Source of the DNA: Ulva prolifera
Taxonomy: Eukaryota > Chlorophyta > Ulvophyceae > Ulvales > Ulvaceae
DNA: 64,000 nucleotides
Direction: 5' to 3'
Assembly: GCA_023078555.1 (NCBI GenBank)
Contig: CM041204.1
Coordinates: 5,238,430 to 5,302,429 of the forward strand
Positions 34,501-46,945 of this stretch are shown here, one piece after another. The notes under the pieces are model-generated. The model searched no databases and was not told the origin of the DNA. It worked only from the letters and a program-made list of their open reading frames with translations. The position numbers were made by a program, and so were the translations under genes. Position 1 is the stretch's first letter. The number at the start of each line of letters is the position of its first letter.

Positions 34501-36565
34501 TTGTGCAAGTCGATGCACTGCAGTCACTACGCGACGCAAAGACCCAGTGTGCTGTCAGCCCGGGTGCTGTGTTCCTTTCTTTCACAGCTCCACGAGCTCT
34601 TAGCTAGCTTCATGATGACTGCAACCATCAAACTGATGTGTGCGGCTTGTGCAGGCGTGGCAGGATTTTATCAGGAAGTCTTCAGCCACAGCACAGACTC
34701 AGTGGAGGTCTACTGCAAGCGTTTCACCGGCATTGATGGCATGACATTCAGGCACGTTGAATCGGCTCCACTGCAAGCTGCTTGACACCAAGGACTTGTC
34801 GTGCAACAGCGGGCCCAGAATCTGAATCTCAGAACTGTGCTGAACGAATGCAATGGTTTCATACCTCAAACAGAGCCAGAGCTCGTGCCACAAATATGGC
34901 AGTGTCGCTATTCCAGTACAGCGCCTGCTCTATGAGACCTCCAGTGACCTTCCGTGCAAATACCAGCTTTCGCAACTGCCTGGCTTGGGTGCTCTGCAGG
35001 GAAGCGAGGCATCGCTTCAAGGATGCCACCCTACTGGGCTTTTCGCAGAGCGGAGTCGTGTATGCCAATCCGGCAGACAATGTGCTCCTCACTGAAGGCG
35101 ACTGGCTCTTTGGCATTGCAGGCAATAAGCGCTCCTTCTCCATGAGCAAGGTAGCCACACAGACACTGCTCTGACCTGCCAGTTCCCTCTGATGGCGTGA
35201 CCCTTGCACATCTGTGTTGAGCCACCGCATCTGCACAATTTCACACATCTACAGAAGCACAGAGCCCAAACTACAGCTGTTGCGATTGGCTGCATGATGG
35301 CCGTGTTCTATACGAGGTTAATGTCCTCACATCTTGGTTCCCGCCCCTCATGGTTTCGCATGCAACTCCAGCAGGCACCATCACCTGCGCAAAGCCGATG
35401 CCTACAGCAACATCTTCAACAGCTAGTCGCCTTCGCAAAACATACCTTCCTTGCCCCAGGACCAGAACGATTTGCTGGGTACTACCTTCGAAACAATGGC
35501 CGCGTGTGTATGCAGCCAGTTGTGCCGACGGCTGAGATGTGGGCCCTCCCGGATCATATGCCAGACGTGCGGGCCCGCAACATTGTCGTGGCAGCGTTTG
35601 CGGCGCCCTCGGAGGACACCCTGCGCTGCATATCCGAGTGCATGCCCTCTGACGGCTCCCTGACCATCATTTGCCCCGAGTCCGTCGACATGCCGGCCGG
35701 CCGCTTCCGCAAGCGCTTCATCCGTGGCCACCCCGGCACCGCCGCGCTGCTGCAGCGCGCCGACCTTGACACTGCTGACTCCCTGCTGCTCTCTGGGATG
35801 CATGACTGGGGCAAATCCGAGGCTGATATTCAGGTGTGCTCGTGCTGTTGCCCAAACGTGTCCGGTGTAGTACAGTTTCTCTGCGTGCGCATCATGACGT
35901 TGAAGCATGGTTGACTCCGACTTGGCCGCCCAGCGCATGCATCCGAGATTGATACCAGCACGCTGAGATACAAACACATTGGGGTACAAGTGCCAGTATA
36001 GGACGAGTCATGCCCTCGGCGTGCTGCTGGCGCTGGACAGCGCAGTCGTACAAACCAGCCCCTGGGGTCGAGTTGCACTGGGCTGCAGGTGCTGTGCTCC
36101 ATGGCCCAGCTGTCAGACCTGATGACCACGTCAAGCCGCCGGCGACCACTGCATGTGGTGGCGGAGGCCCGTGGCCCGCTGCTGGAGGAGTTCGCTGACC
36201 GACTGAAAGCGCTGCAGAAGCGCAGGTCCTCAACGGAGCACTGGCAGCTGCTGACGACAGATGTCCTGCCCACGGAGCAGCTTGTGGCCGGCGTCATTGC
36301 CCAATGTGGCATGCAGCCTGAGCTGTGCAGCATTCTGAAGGAAGTGTTTGATGTGGATGGTGCGGCAGTGACCGTGCGGCACCCACTGAAGTATATGGCC
36401 TATGGAGAGACGGTTCCGTTGGGGGAGCTGCAGGAGCGCGCCCGCCAGCACGGTGAAACCCTCCTTGGTGTTGTGGACAGCAGCTGCAACGGCTCGGTGA
36501 TGATTGACAAGAAGGCCAGTGTGCGGCACTGCGATGTCACATCGTTCATCGTGTTCTCCGGATGA
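31541..36565 (+). CDS. CASTOR/POLLUX/DMI1-like ion channel, copy 1
   Basis: Plant CASTOR/POLLUX proteins are nuclear-envelope cation channels with RCK-like regulatory domains. Eleven exons follow the family order: 31541-32050, 32398-32551, 32769-32854, 32944-33075, 33279-33422, 33717-33792, 34320-34562, 34655-34755, 35000-35150, 35567-35833 and 36091-36565. Exon 1 gives a basic, Ser-rich N-terminus then a hydrophobic helix. Exon 2 gives a second membrane helix (IPLVLVFGYLYKR), and exon 3 the pore-side helix (FVLNLVWVIGLFSYAL). Family hallmarks follow in order: GIVSDDI-KTAEGF-KGN, ESGHTVIIN, PIVLLADRPKEEL, LVSANKAKTVIIM, GFYQEVF, CKRFTGIDGM and NPADNVLLTEGDWLFGIA. Exons 2, 3 and 4 are well supported; exons 7-9 are less exact. 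The last exon ends FIVFSG and stop. Start choice is uncertain. Confidence 0.8.
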
Positions 36566-37341
36566 TGCTGTAGAGTCTGCATCGTGGCAGCTGGATTGTT
36601 CAGTGTGGGTACCACGTCACAGTGTGCTGGCCCGCCAGCTACAGCCCCTGAATGTTGTGTTGAGGCGAATGTGATGTAGTTTTGTGCTGGTAGATAATTA
36701 TTGCACGCCTCATTGCTGCAAGCCTCTCGAATGTTCGATATGCCGCTGCCAGGATGAAGAGTCTGTCCCAGCAAAATTCCGATCCTGTAGATTGGCCGTA
36801 ATGAGAGAATCAATGGAATCATGCCCTTCGAAATGGATGGGTGCATGATGATATGTCAGAGTTGTACAAGAAAGCAGTACATGCGCACAGTCCCCATGAC
36901 ATGCAGGAGTAATCAGCTTCCACAGCAATGTCATGCACTGGGCCCGATGTAAAATGCAGTCCTAGTCTGAAAATGGACCCGTACACAACTGTTATTCATG
37001 ATTGCGCGAGCGGCACATGGCAGTGAATCACATGCACACGACACCGCATCAAGGCACACCATGCTTACTTGGCCCGACTGTGATCGTGAACTTGACAACT
37101 TGTTTCAAGTGGGCTTCGACAGTGTCAAGTGTAATCCCAATCACAGACCACAGGGCTGTCGGAGACTGGGTCGGAGTGATTCGAGTCTGGAGGTCTTCAA
37201 ATGTACATCGGCTTTAATCCCTCAGGAGAGACCAGGAAACAATAGGGACGCCTTTCGACACGCGGTTCGGAACTGGAGTCTTGGTGCAGAAAATGAACAG
37301 CGGCAGCCTCGAAGTGCCACATATGCATGGAATAGCAATGG
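36566..37341. other. Short intergenic gap between CASTOR-like 1 and SEN34
   Basis: About 780 bp in which the two genes end convergently. No coding sequence, repeat or hairpin terminator was recognised. Confidence 0.45.
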
Positions 37342-38468
37342 TCACTGTTGCTTGTGCGACTCAAAATAGACTGTAGTATATTCCACTTCCCAAGAGCCAT
37401 CGGCGAACACAGGGTTGGCGACAAGAAGCCTCTTTCTAGCAGCAGTGGCAGCACGGCATGCTGCGCCCAGTGCATCATCTGCGAGCTGCCCTCCTGGCAC
37501 CACCAGCACCGTGAACGCTGCGTGACATGTTTCGGGATCTCCCTCGTACGCCAGGAAGTCACCACCGAACTTGATGCCATCTGTCAAAAAGTACCTGTGA
37601 CATCCAGTGAGATGATGTCATCTTGACGTGACACTTTTGCAAATGTTAATGCGCATGTTCCAGGCTGGCTGCACATGAAGCTCATTGCATCATATTCTGC
37701 ATCGCAAGCAAGCAATTCGCACCTTTTGAGGTACAAGTCAACAAACACCGCATGTCGCTGCTTGTCTTGGAGCGTGTATGGAAAGGTCCACTGCACAGGT
37801 TGCTTGCTTGACGGTGCATGCAGGTCGTGCACAGTGAGGACTGATTCAGATGCCAAAGCTGCCTTCCAACGGGGGATGTCAACGCCAGTCCAGAATTCAG
37901 ATAGGCTCTCATCATCTGAGGACGCGCCTTCATTGTCTGCCTTTGGCAATGTCGCGATATCTGAGCAAGAACCAAGGCTGTACAATTCTATGCAACCTGC
38001 ATAAGCGTCATGCCTGAAATCATGAGTGGGAACCCTGTGTGAGCATAGATGCTTGCTGATCGATGATGAAAAACATCGAAAGTAGCCTACCACACCTTGA
38101 TTGAGAAGCACGCTCACCTCCATGGGGTTCAGGCGTAAAGGAAGGCCACGGATGCTGTTCTGTTGTTTGAACTCTGCATGACAGATACTGGGGTGTGCAT
38201 TAAACACGGTCACAGCTCTGAGGATCTGCAGAAACTAGCGAAGTCCATGACAACCCGGACCTGCAATGCTGCCCACCATGCTGCCGACCACCCTGTACTC
38301 TAATCTGATTTGCATGACACCTGCACACACGCTACCAGTATACCCAGCTGCGACAGTACATGGTTTCTATGACAGCAGCTTCGGCGTTGGGAGGTTGGTG
38401 AAAGGGGTCACACCATCCGCTTCCCACACGAGGCCATAGCCACCTAAGACTTGGACGTGAACAGTCAT
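37342..38468 (-). CDS. tRNA-splicing endonuclease subunit SEN34
   Basis: Catalytic subunit that cuts the 3' splice site of intron-containing pre-tRNAs within the SEN complex. Three exons join in phase: 38412-38468 (MTVHVQVLGGYGLVWEADG), 37723-38225 and 37342-37594, coding 270 residues; human TSEN34 has 310. The N-terminal domain shows IRGLPLRLNPMEVSVLL, matching the family's G-x-P-L-x-L-x-P-E-A pattern. An acidic linker follows. The C-terminal nuclease domain runs KRYFLTDGIKFGGDFLAYEGDP...CHAAF...ARKRLLV. The Tyr of LAYEGD, the His of CHAAF and the Lys of ARKRLLV correspond to the Tyr-His-Lys catalytic triad, so the subunit should be active. An unspliced intron might remain inside exon 2 near 38060. 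Confidence 0.85.
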
Positions 38469-39032
38469 CGCCAACCTTCAGGTTCTAGCTTTGCGACTGG
38501 CCGTGCATTGTAGGCCATAAAACCATCGCATCTTCAAGTCACCGTGAGATCATCAAATCCACTACATTGAAGGTCAGCTGTTGGGATGCCGGCAACCGTC
38601 ACAAAGGCTGGCAGTCGCAACTGTTGACGGGATAACGGCAACTCCATGACGTCCACCTTGACATGCGATGGGCTCGTTCTTGATGCTGTCGTCACATCTT
38701 CGCCTGCTTCGAATGTCTCGCGGTGCAGTCTTCGAAAACCACGGCCATAGACGAATTGTGCAGCGCGAAGACTTGTGGCTATGAGTGTCCATAGCTGCTG
38801 CCACTGACCCGCTCACACATCTGCTCACAGACCGTCTGTGGAGTAGCAGACCAAGCTAACTATGCTCACCTGCACAACTCGATGACACAGATTGTGTATA
38901 TGGACGAACTCCAACGAAATAGGCGTACACGGTCGCAGTCGCAAATGCTGCATCGCTCAGATGAGCTCATGCACAAGCTGTACGCATTTTATGCGAACAG
39001 AACGATAACGAAATCACTGCGCGGGTAGTATC
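38469..39032. other. Divergent gap between SEN34 and CASTOR-like 2
   Basis: About 560 bp between two genes transcribed away from each other, so it probably carries both promoters. The open frame at 38574-38828 (-) shows no family resemblance. No core promoter motif was clear. Confidence 0.4.
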
Positions 39033-42000
39033 ATGATCCGATTTTCTCACAGTTTGCGTCTTGTCCGGCCATGTGTAACGCCAATATGCACATTTCGTTC
39101 TGGGCTGGCCCGGGGCCAGTATGCGACAGGTCGGGCGCTAGGACACAAGAAGATTGCACTTGAAATGCACTTGCAAGCGTTTCCGGCATTGCAGAAGTGG
39201 AGCGGACTAATGAAGGATTCTGTTCGATGCGTCATACGCATCTTGGTCTTGTCGACTGCGACAGCCCAGTTGGTGGCCATCTGGGCTGCATTGCAGGCAA
39301 CAATCAGCCACGCCTGTGCAGCCACGCTGTGGCCTACTCTACATCTGGCCTCTGTCGCAGCTCTCCAGCCCTCAGTGATGGAAGAGTTCAATCGCTGGAC
39401 AATTTACAAGATGCAGAAGGTGCTAGCTTCTGGTCAGCTACACCAACTTGCTTGTCCTGAGATGAACGTAACCAACTGATATCTGAGATACTTCAGCATT
39501 ATGGTGTTGTGGTTTTTGTGCCTCTGTGCGTATGTAGCCCCTCCTCTGTTGTACGATAAGTTGCATGCTGTGTCCACACGGGTGTGGCGCGCAGTTCTTT
39601 TCCCAGAGCATCTTCTCGAAAATTGCAGCCGTTGGAGCGGTCGCGGTGCCAATTGTGCTCTTCTTTGGCTACTTGTACAAACGTGCATCTGGAAAGTCTA
39701 TGGGCAGATCAATGTTCCAAGTCTATAGTGTCCTTCAAGACACGCCGGGTATGCAATTGATTTAACGCATGGCTACTGGAAAATGACACAGCGACATGCA
39801 CACTGGAGCGACGATCATTGCCATCCTGCGAACAACAATGTTTTGCTACAGGTGCCACAGCGTGTGACGAACCAGACAAGCGCAGTACTTTTGTCTTGAA
39901 TCTAGTGTGGATAGCTGGTATATTTTCTTATGCTTTGGCACGTACCCTCCCTCTGCCTCACACAGCGCTGGCCTGTATGAGCCTTGTGCAAGTGCACCAT
40001 CACATGAAAAACAATTTGAGATTTTTGTTACAATGATGCCTGGTGTCATCCGTCAGCATGCTCGTGAGGACGCTTGAGCTGCTGTTTGAATACGGTGTTT
40101 GCAGGTCCTGGGAATAGTTAGTGATGATATCGCCCAAACCGCAGAGGGCTTCAAACGAGGCAATACAAGCATCATGGAGTCTGGTCACACTGTTGTCCTC
40201 AATGTGAACAGCACAACAGAAGACATGCTACGACAGGTAAATGGTCCCCATACCATGTATTCATCTGTTCTCTGCCAATAAATACGGCTGCAGAGCTGCC
40301 AATCCATGCTCGCCCACAGCCCATATGGACATATGTCATTTGTATGTCACTGGCTGCACAAGAGTGCGTCAGATGCACAAAATTGCGGCATCTCCCATAG
40401 ACAAATAGTCAAACATATGGAAGTGGTGTCTGGAAACCCACTTTGGTTGCTGAGGGTGGGTGATCATGCGTCAAGCTGTATTATGCTGCAGTGGGCCAAG
40501 GCGCAGCTAGAGCGTGGGCATCGGGCACCGATTGTGCTGCTGGCAGACAAGCCAAAGAGCGTGCTGAATGAGATCGTGGACACCATCAGATCTGAAACAA
40601 AGATGGACATCATGGCCCGGGAAGGAGTTCCATATGTATGAGCCTGCACACTGGCGCGCAGGCGCCTGAAAATACGGTCGATTCTCTTCACTGTGCCACT
40701 AGAATCGCAAGTGTATCCATTAAGACTTTCTCATCTTGCGGTGCAATTGTAGCAGCTATAAGCTGGGAGACGAACTAGCCAGCTGCTACTGGGCATGCCC
40801 AGACAGACAGATTGGCATACGTGTCGAAACCTGGCAAAAAATTGTTCCAGCGAAGTCTAGATCGCGTTTCACAGTCGTCGACTGCAGGGCGCATGAACAT
40901 CGCCCTGGTATTATCGATGCCTGCTTGTTCTACAGCACTGCAATGCCTGTGCAGAATGTGGATGACCTCAGGCTAGTCTCAGCAGACAAAGCCAAGACAG
41001 TCATAGTCATGGACCCCGATCATGGAAGCCAGGGCCAGGTATTCGACTTTCAGCTTGCGCTACTGACCATCCTGCCTTGGCAAGCTCAGCGAACGAGCAG
41101 CCTAAAGTGCTGCAACACAACCCTCGCATGGGTAGGATAGCACTTGCTGCTCGTAATGGTTGTGCCACGCTTATGGCAGTATGTGCAGGAGTCCGTGGCA
41201 ACTGTGCCCCCCTTCTCCGCGACACTGGTAAGCTTGGCAGCCTTGGGTGATTCCGATGCTCGAATTGTGCTGCAGCTGCCTCACGGAGCACGCATGCTGG
41301 AGCCACACAGGAAGGATATTCTACAATCTGCAATGAATCTCCACAAAGGAGACGATGGGCAGCTCAAGGTGATAGTAGTGGATGCACTGCAGTCACTGCG
41401 AGATGCAAAGACGCAGTGTGCTGTCAGCCCGGGTGCAGCCCCCAGCTGCCTCCTGATGTGCGCTCATGTCAGCCACATTTTGACACCATGGCATTGCTAC
41501 TCCATGGCCCCACCTTGATTTGAATGCAACCTCACAAATTTAACATATTCCCGTGCACCCGTGCCCGTTGCTGGGCCCAGGCCTGCGATGTGTTGGATCA
41601 GGGGCGTGTGTGTTGGACCACGCTAAGCTTCGCTGGTTCGAGTCCGCCCACCTGCGAGATGTTCTACCTGGGTGTCTATCTTGGGTTTGTTGATCTGAAA
41701 AGTTTACGAAACGGTTTCACACATATGCGTGGCAGCTTCATGAGCATCTTCGGGACCGCCAGCCACTCACATGACAACGCCCAGATACGCATAGATATGT
41801 GGTCCGGCATATGTGGTCCCGTTAACTCGGAGTCGTCAATGGCCAATAGGATACGGCTCAGTAAATTCAGATTTACTTTACTTACTTTTCATATCATTTC
41901 TTGCCGTCCATGGCCATGTGGTACCTGAGCATGAGGACGCTAATGTGCAGGTGTAGCAGGCTTCTACCATGAGATCTTCAACCAGAGCTCTGATTCCGTC

Positions 42001-43821
42001 GAGGTGTACTGCAAACAGTTCAAGGGAATCGATGGAATGACATTCAGGTGCGAATTCACAGTACCAGGCTGTGGCATATGCATGTACAGGACCACTCTTG
42101 AAGAAAGATATGAAGAGTCTGCATTGAATCAGGTGGAGGCAATGACAAACGACTCTGATCAATGTGAATCCCTCAGTTGGGGGGGGGGGGGGGGGGGGGG
42201 GGGTGGGTGTTTCGGAGCCCCGGTAGTTGTTACTTCTTCTGATTAGTACTTTTTCGGAAGTTTATCCAGCTGTACTTGCCCGCTTGCGCGGGTCAGTGTC
42301 CTCCAGTGTGACTCTGGCACTATACACCCTCCAGCATTGGCACCTTCAGACACCTGCAGCTGCTCACGAATTACAGGTGTACGTACTGCTTAACCATCAT
42401 GCAGGGACGCACGGCATCGCTTCAGGAAATCAACTATCTTGGGATACTCACGAAATGGACTAGTTGATGCAAATCCTGCGGATGATACCATTCTCCGGGA
42501 GGGTGATTGGCTGTTTGGGATTGCAGACAATGAGCACACTTTCTGCATGCACAAGGTGCTCAACCCGCCTAGCTTGCGTATCCCTGACCCCTACCTTGCA
42601 CAAATTCTTAGATCCACAACTGCAACAAAGACTGGTGTAGCTGTACTTTCCTGCCTGTATGCATGCAATCTCCAATGACTGAAGTCCGCGTCATTCCTGG
42701 CAGCACTCAAAGAGCAGTGCCTCAGCTTGTTTCAGCTGATGACGATGAAAGCTGCAGCCGGCTCTTTGCGCCAAAAATGATGGTTCTGTGTAGCACTGTT
42801 GTCTGGATGTGTGTTGAACATGCGTGTGCAGCCCCTCTTGCCTAAGGCAGAGCCATGGAACGTCCCAGCAAGGGCACCAGACGCACGGGCCCGCAACATC
42901 GTCGTGGCAGCGTTTGCGGCGCCCTCAGAGGACACGCTGCGCTGCATCTCCGAGTGCATGCCCTCTGACGGCTCCCTGACCATCATTTGCCCCGAGTCCG
43001 TCGACATGCCGGCCGGCCGCTTCCGCAAGCGATTCATCCGTGGCCACCCTGGCACCGCCACGCTGCTGCAGCGCGCCGGCCTTGACACTGCCGACTCCCT
43101 GCTGCTCTCCGGCATGCATGGCTGGGAGGACACAGAAGCTGACATGCAGGTCTCTTTCCGACCCACTTTAGTGCTGCTGGAGTTGATTAGCGCGTGATAA
43201 GTACATGCTTGGCTGCCACATTTCCCCTGTTTGCTTCATCAGCCACGACATGTGTTTTGGTGAAGAATGTTCTGCGACATGGATCGCAATCAATCATAAT
43301 CAAAAGTGATTATCAGATTCTCAGGGTATGCACCATGTATTCAGGTGCTGTGCTCTGTTGCACAGCTTTCAGACCTCATGGCCGCATCGACCCGCCGGAA
43401 ACCACTTCACGTTGTGGCGGAGGCTCGCGGTCCGCTGCTCGAAGAGTTTGCGGACCGACTGAAGGCCCTGCAAAAGCGCAAGTCCGCAACAGAGCACCGG
43501 CAGCTGCTAACAACAGATGTCCTGCCCACGGAGCAGCTCGTGGCCGGCGTCATTGCGCAGTGTGGCATGCAGCCCGAGCTGTGCAACGTTCTCAAGGAAC
43601 TGTTTGATGTAGACGACGCGGCAGTGACTGTGCGTCACCCGCTAAAGTACATGCATGACGGGGAGGAGGTTGCGCTGGGGGAGCTGCAGGAGCGCGCCCG
43701 GCAGCACAATGAGATTGTGCTCGGCGTCGTCGACGACAGCGCTAATGGCGTGGTCATGATTGACAAAACCGCCATCGTGAGGCACTGCAGCATCAACTCA
43801 CTCATCGTGCTCTCTGGGTGA
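39033..43821 (+). CDS. CASTOR/POLLUX/DMI1-like ion channel, copy 2
   Basis: A paralogue of the gene at 31541-36565 with the same exon series: 39033-39420, about 39593-39749, about 39851-39945, 40105-40237, 40493-40635, about 40959-41038, about 41189-41442, about 41952-42049, about 42402-42555, about 42877-43149 and 43344-43821. Matching signatures include FFSQSIFSKIAAV...FFGYLYKRASGKSM, GIVSDDIAQTAEGFKRGN, PIVLLADKPKS, LVSADKAKTVIVM, CKQFKGIDGM, NPADDTILREGDWLFGIA and the last exon ending LIVLSG. The N-terminal exon has diverged strongly from copy 1 while the last two exons remain very similar. An intron of this gene holds a 25-G run and a tRNA-like B box. Both copies keep intact reading in the exons I could check. 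Confidence 0.8.
42179..42203 (+). repeat. 25-base G homopolymer
   Basis: An unbroken run of 25 G lies in the intron between exons 8 and 9 of CASTOR-like copy 2, followed by TGGGTG. Such a run can form G-quadruplexes and is also a place where length is often misread. It is in non-coding sequence. Confidence 0.9.
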
Positions 43822-44857
43822 TCCGGGCCCCGCCGCCTGTGCCACCCTCCAAAGGCGAGCACTGAGAAGCATCGGGTGCTCTGATGTCTAAGGACCAATG
43901 CTAGAGCACAGTTGAAGAAGCCCTGTGGCGACTCGGTCCCTGCATGGCACTTACACGGAGGGGACGCGTCGGGATTGTTGTGGTGCTCTAGAGCTGTCCT
44001 CAGTGTCAGCGTTGGCAAGACGACTATGGACACTTAAAGGCAATCTTGTATGCAAGACTATGGGGACATGCAGATTCTGCATGGAGTGACAACGTAGCAT
44101 GCAGTGGTGGCAGGCAGGTGTGTCATCTGCCCTCGGAACGGTGCAGTCTGACCTGCGGTGTTGAGTTGACTTTGGCCTTCTGAGCATGTGTGTACATGCA
44201 ACTTCGAGTGCAAATAATGTAGTCCACTGTGAGCAATTGCAATTGATGTAGCCTACTGTGAGTTCACAACAAGCTGTGCGCACTCTGCTGACGACTCAGA
44301 ACATCCTGGCTGGCGCGGTCTGGTACACGGTCTGCCGATTTCCATAGCTGAGCCAACAGCTATCGATCCAAGATCACTTCATATTGAGAACATTTTGCGG
44401 TCAGGCTTGTGCATCCATAGAGATGCATCCCGTGTATCATGATGGGGACCAGAATATGGCTCCAGTTGATGCAAGCTATGTCAACCCACGAGCGGCATAG
44501 AGTTGAGCATGACATATGCTCTGCCGCCTCCAGCATCGCTTGCGCTGTCATTGCTGCTGGCAGAGGCTCAGACACCACACACGGACGGGAGTCAAGCCTC
44601 AGTGGTGTGGCCCATTCTTACGTAGCTGCAAGAACATGGACCACTTACATGTACAGAAATAACTGCTGTGGATGTCTCCTGGCAGTCATACCGCCTAAAT
44701 GCGCGGAAACCAATATACACGGTGTGGATGTACCGTATTGTTGAACGCTGTCAGACAGCAAGCAGTGGCCCAACACTATGACCTACCAGAAACAAGCCCA
44801 TCATCTCTTCAGCAAACGGGAAATTTGAATATGTGTATGCCCCGTCGGGGCTTTCTC
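43822..44857. other. Intergenic, nothing recognised
   Basis: About 1 kb between the 3' ends of CASTOR-like copy 2 and the minus-strand membrane protein gene. Only short open frames without resemblance; no repeats noticed. Confidence 0.4.
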
Positions 44858-46945
44858 TTATGTGTTACCCTGAGATCCAGGCTCAGCTGGCTCGCAGGGC
44901 TGCGCGTTTTCATCTTCGAACCTCCATTCACCTCCGCTGGGCCGACTCACTAGCGGCACCGGCTGCGACTCCTCGCCATACAGGTCCCTGCTCCATCCGG
45001 TTTCAGTGTCTGGCTCGCTTGCCGGTGAATCGTCACGCATGAGAACAGTCTGCGGCTCCTGCACGCTGCAGTGGAATGGGCTGCCGTGCTGCACTTGGAA
45101 CGCGGGGGCATGCACAGTTGTATCATGCACAGTGTCAGAGTCCCCTACCCCGGATGGAAGTGGCGGTAGCTCTATATCGACACCATGGCTACCTGCAGCG
45201 AGGCCATCACGGGCTCCCCACGCCGCACCTCCGCCAGACGTGACCCCCAGCCATGGCTCCCCAATCTCAACAGGGTACACCCCCCTGACATGCCCGCCAA
45301 CAACGCCAACAGCCCACACGTTCTGCACAGGGGTCTCAAACGCCCCCGGCCACATGCCGCCCACGTGGTTGCCCACCCACCCACGAGATGCTACCGGCGC
45401 TCCGCTCCACAGCACGCCGCCCTCACGCTGCGGCACCTGTATGCTGTGCTGTGGTGCGCCTGCACTGACTGTGCTGATATGCTGTGCTGGGGGTCCGCCG
45501 CCGCCGTCCGCCGCAGCAGATATCCCGGCAGTTGCGGCCGCTGACTCATCCGTCGCGCCGCTGGGCGACTTGAGCGTGTCGCTGTGTGTCAGCGACGGTG
45601 CCTTCTCACCGATGCAGACGGTCTGGTCTGGCATCACCACATACACCGAGCGGCGCTCTGCCGCGCTGTCGCTGTCGCCGTCTGGAGACTCTGCCTGCAC
45701 AGCCGCAGAGCGGCGGGCGGCCGCCAAGCGCGCACGGAATGACGGAGCGACGCTCCGTTCTCGTGTCGGCCTGAGGGGGTCCCGCTGCCATGGTGGCCCC
45801 GAGAGGGGGGCGCGGCGGCGGCCTGGAGGGGCGAAGCAGGCCCGCACCGTGATCATGCAGCTCAGGTAGCAGCACGTGATGATGATAAAGAGCAGCAAGG
45901 CTGCACCCGCACACAGGAAGAGGACCGTGGAGCCTCGCGAGGACGCTGCACAGCATGCACACCATGATCCCCAGGTGGCGCTGCACTGCTGGTGGCCGGG
46001 GAGCCTCAATTACAACGCAGCAGGCAGCTGCAGCAATATGTGTGGGCTTCGTGCGTGAGCCTGAATCATGACGTGGAGCGCTCTGTGCGACTGAGCAGGA
46101 ACGCTGCGCAGCATGCATTGCACGCGTGGTCAAGCGTGCACCTGACCTTTGCAGTGAAATTGACTCAAGTGAGCATTTAGTGCTGTGTGCCCCACCAGTC
46201 AGCAACGCCTGGGCACAAGCACTGTGTTACGCTGGCATTCCGAAGCCTGGAGTCAGGGCTGTGTCAAATGCACATCCGATGGGGCCAGCGCCCTGAAGGC
46301 ACGCAACTGAAAGCTAATGTGGCTTTACAACATACTCAGCTTCAACCACGTTCACTAATTAGCAGCCAAAGGAGTCATTGGCTTCGCACATACACTGGCA
46401 TTGCGACGCACGCTGCGCGATGCACAAGAGGCGCCGAGCACCACGCAGCTCTCCTGGTGGAAATCTCTGCCGCGGGACGGTCGGGGTGCCTGCCTGGCAC
46501 AGGGTGGCAGCACACCTGGCGGGCTGTGTACGCTGTTGTCGCCAGGGAGGCCCCCGAGGCTGCTGTCGGGGTAGTTTGCAGGTGCAGGGCCGTCGATGCA
46601 TCGGTACAACTCGCACCACGAGAACGGCATTGCTTGGTCACTGCTTGGGCACATGCGAAACGGCAGCTGCTTCACATCAGTGACCTGATCGCCGATCATT
46701 GTGAGGCAGCATATGGGATGGTTTGGCCCAGAGTCGGGAGGAGCCACACAGCCGTGCTCTGCCTCCCACTTGGGCCACTGCAGCGCCTGTGCACTGGCCT
46801 GGTGGCATCTGGCCTCTGGCATAATTTCGAACGGGCGGTCTCGGAATGCGCAGCAGATGAGGCCATCTGGGTAAGGGTATGGTTCGGGCGGAGCGATTGG
46901 CGTCCAGCTGTGGCCGCACTCTTCCACAGCCGGTGACGTGGTCAT
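44858..46945 (-). CDS. Probable single-pass membrane protein, unknown function
   Basis: I do not recognise this gene. The main minus-strand exon runs from an acceptor near 45955 to a stop at 44858. It opens with a strong hydrophobic helix (VLFLCAGAALLLFIIITCCYL) followed by basic residues (APPGRRRAPL), as expected for a stop-transfer segment. The cytoplasmic tail of about 330 residues is rich in Gly, Pro, Ser and Val and ends with an acidic, Arg-containing stretch (GGEWRFEDENAQP). Upstream on the same strand, 46355-46945 encodes a Cys-rich segment (ECGHSW, ICCAFRD, RCHQ, CELYRC) that could be the ectodomain. The joining is inferred, and no signal peptide exon was fixed. The plus strand is also open over 45006-45869 but lacks the membrane pattern. 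Confidence 0.45.

Noticed and set aside
45006-45869. Plus-strand open frame of 287 codons
   Set aside because: It overlaps the minus-strand exon that has a clear membrane helix and charged stop-transfer residues. The plus reading is Pro/Ala/Cys-rich without structure.
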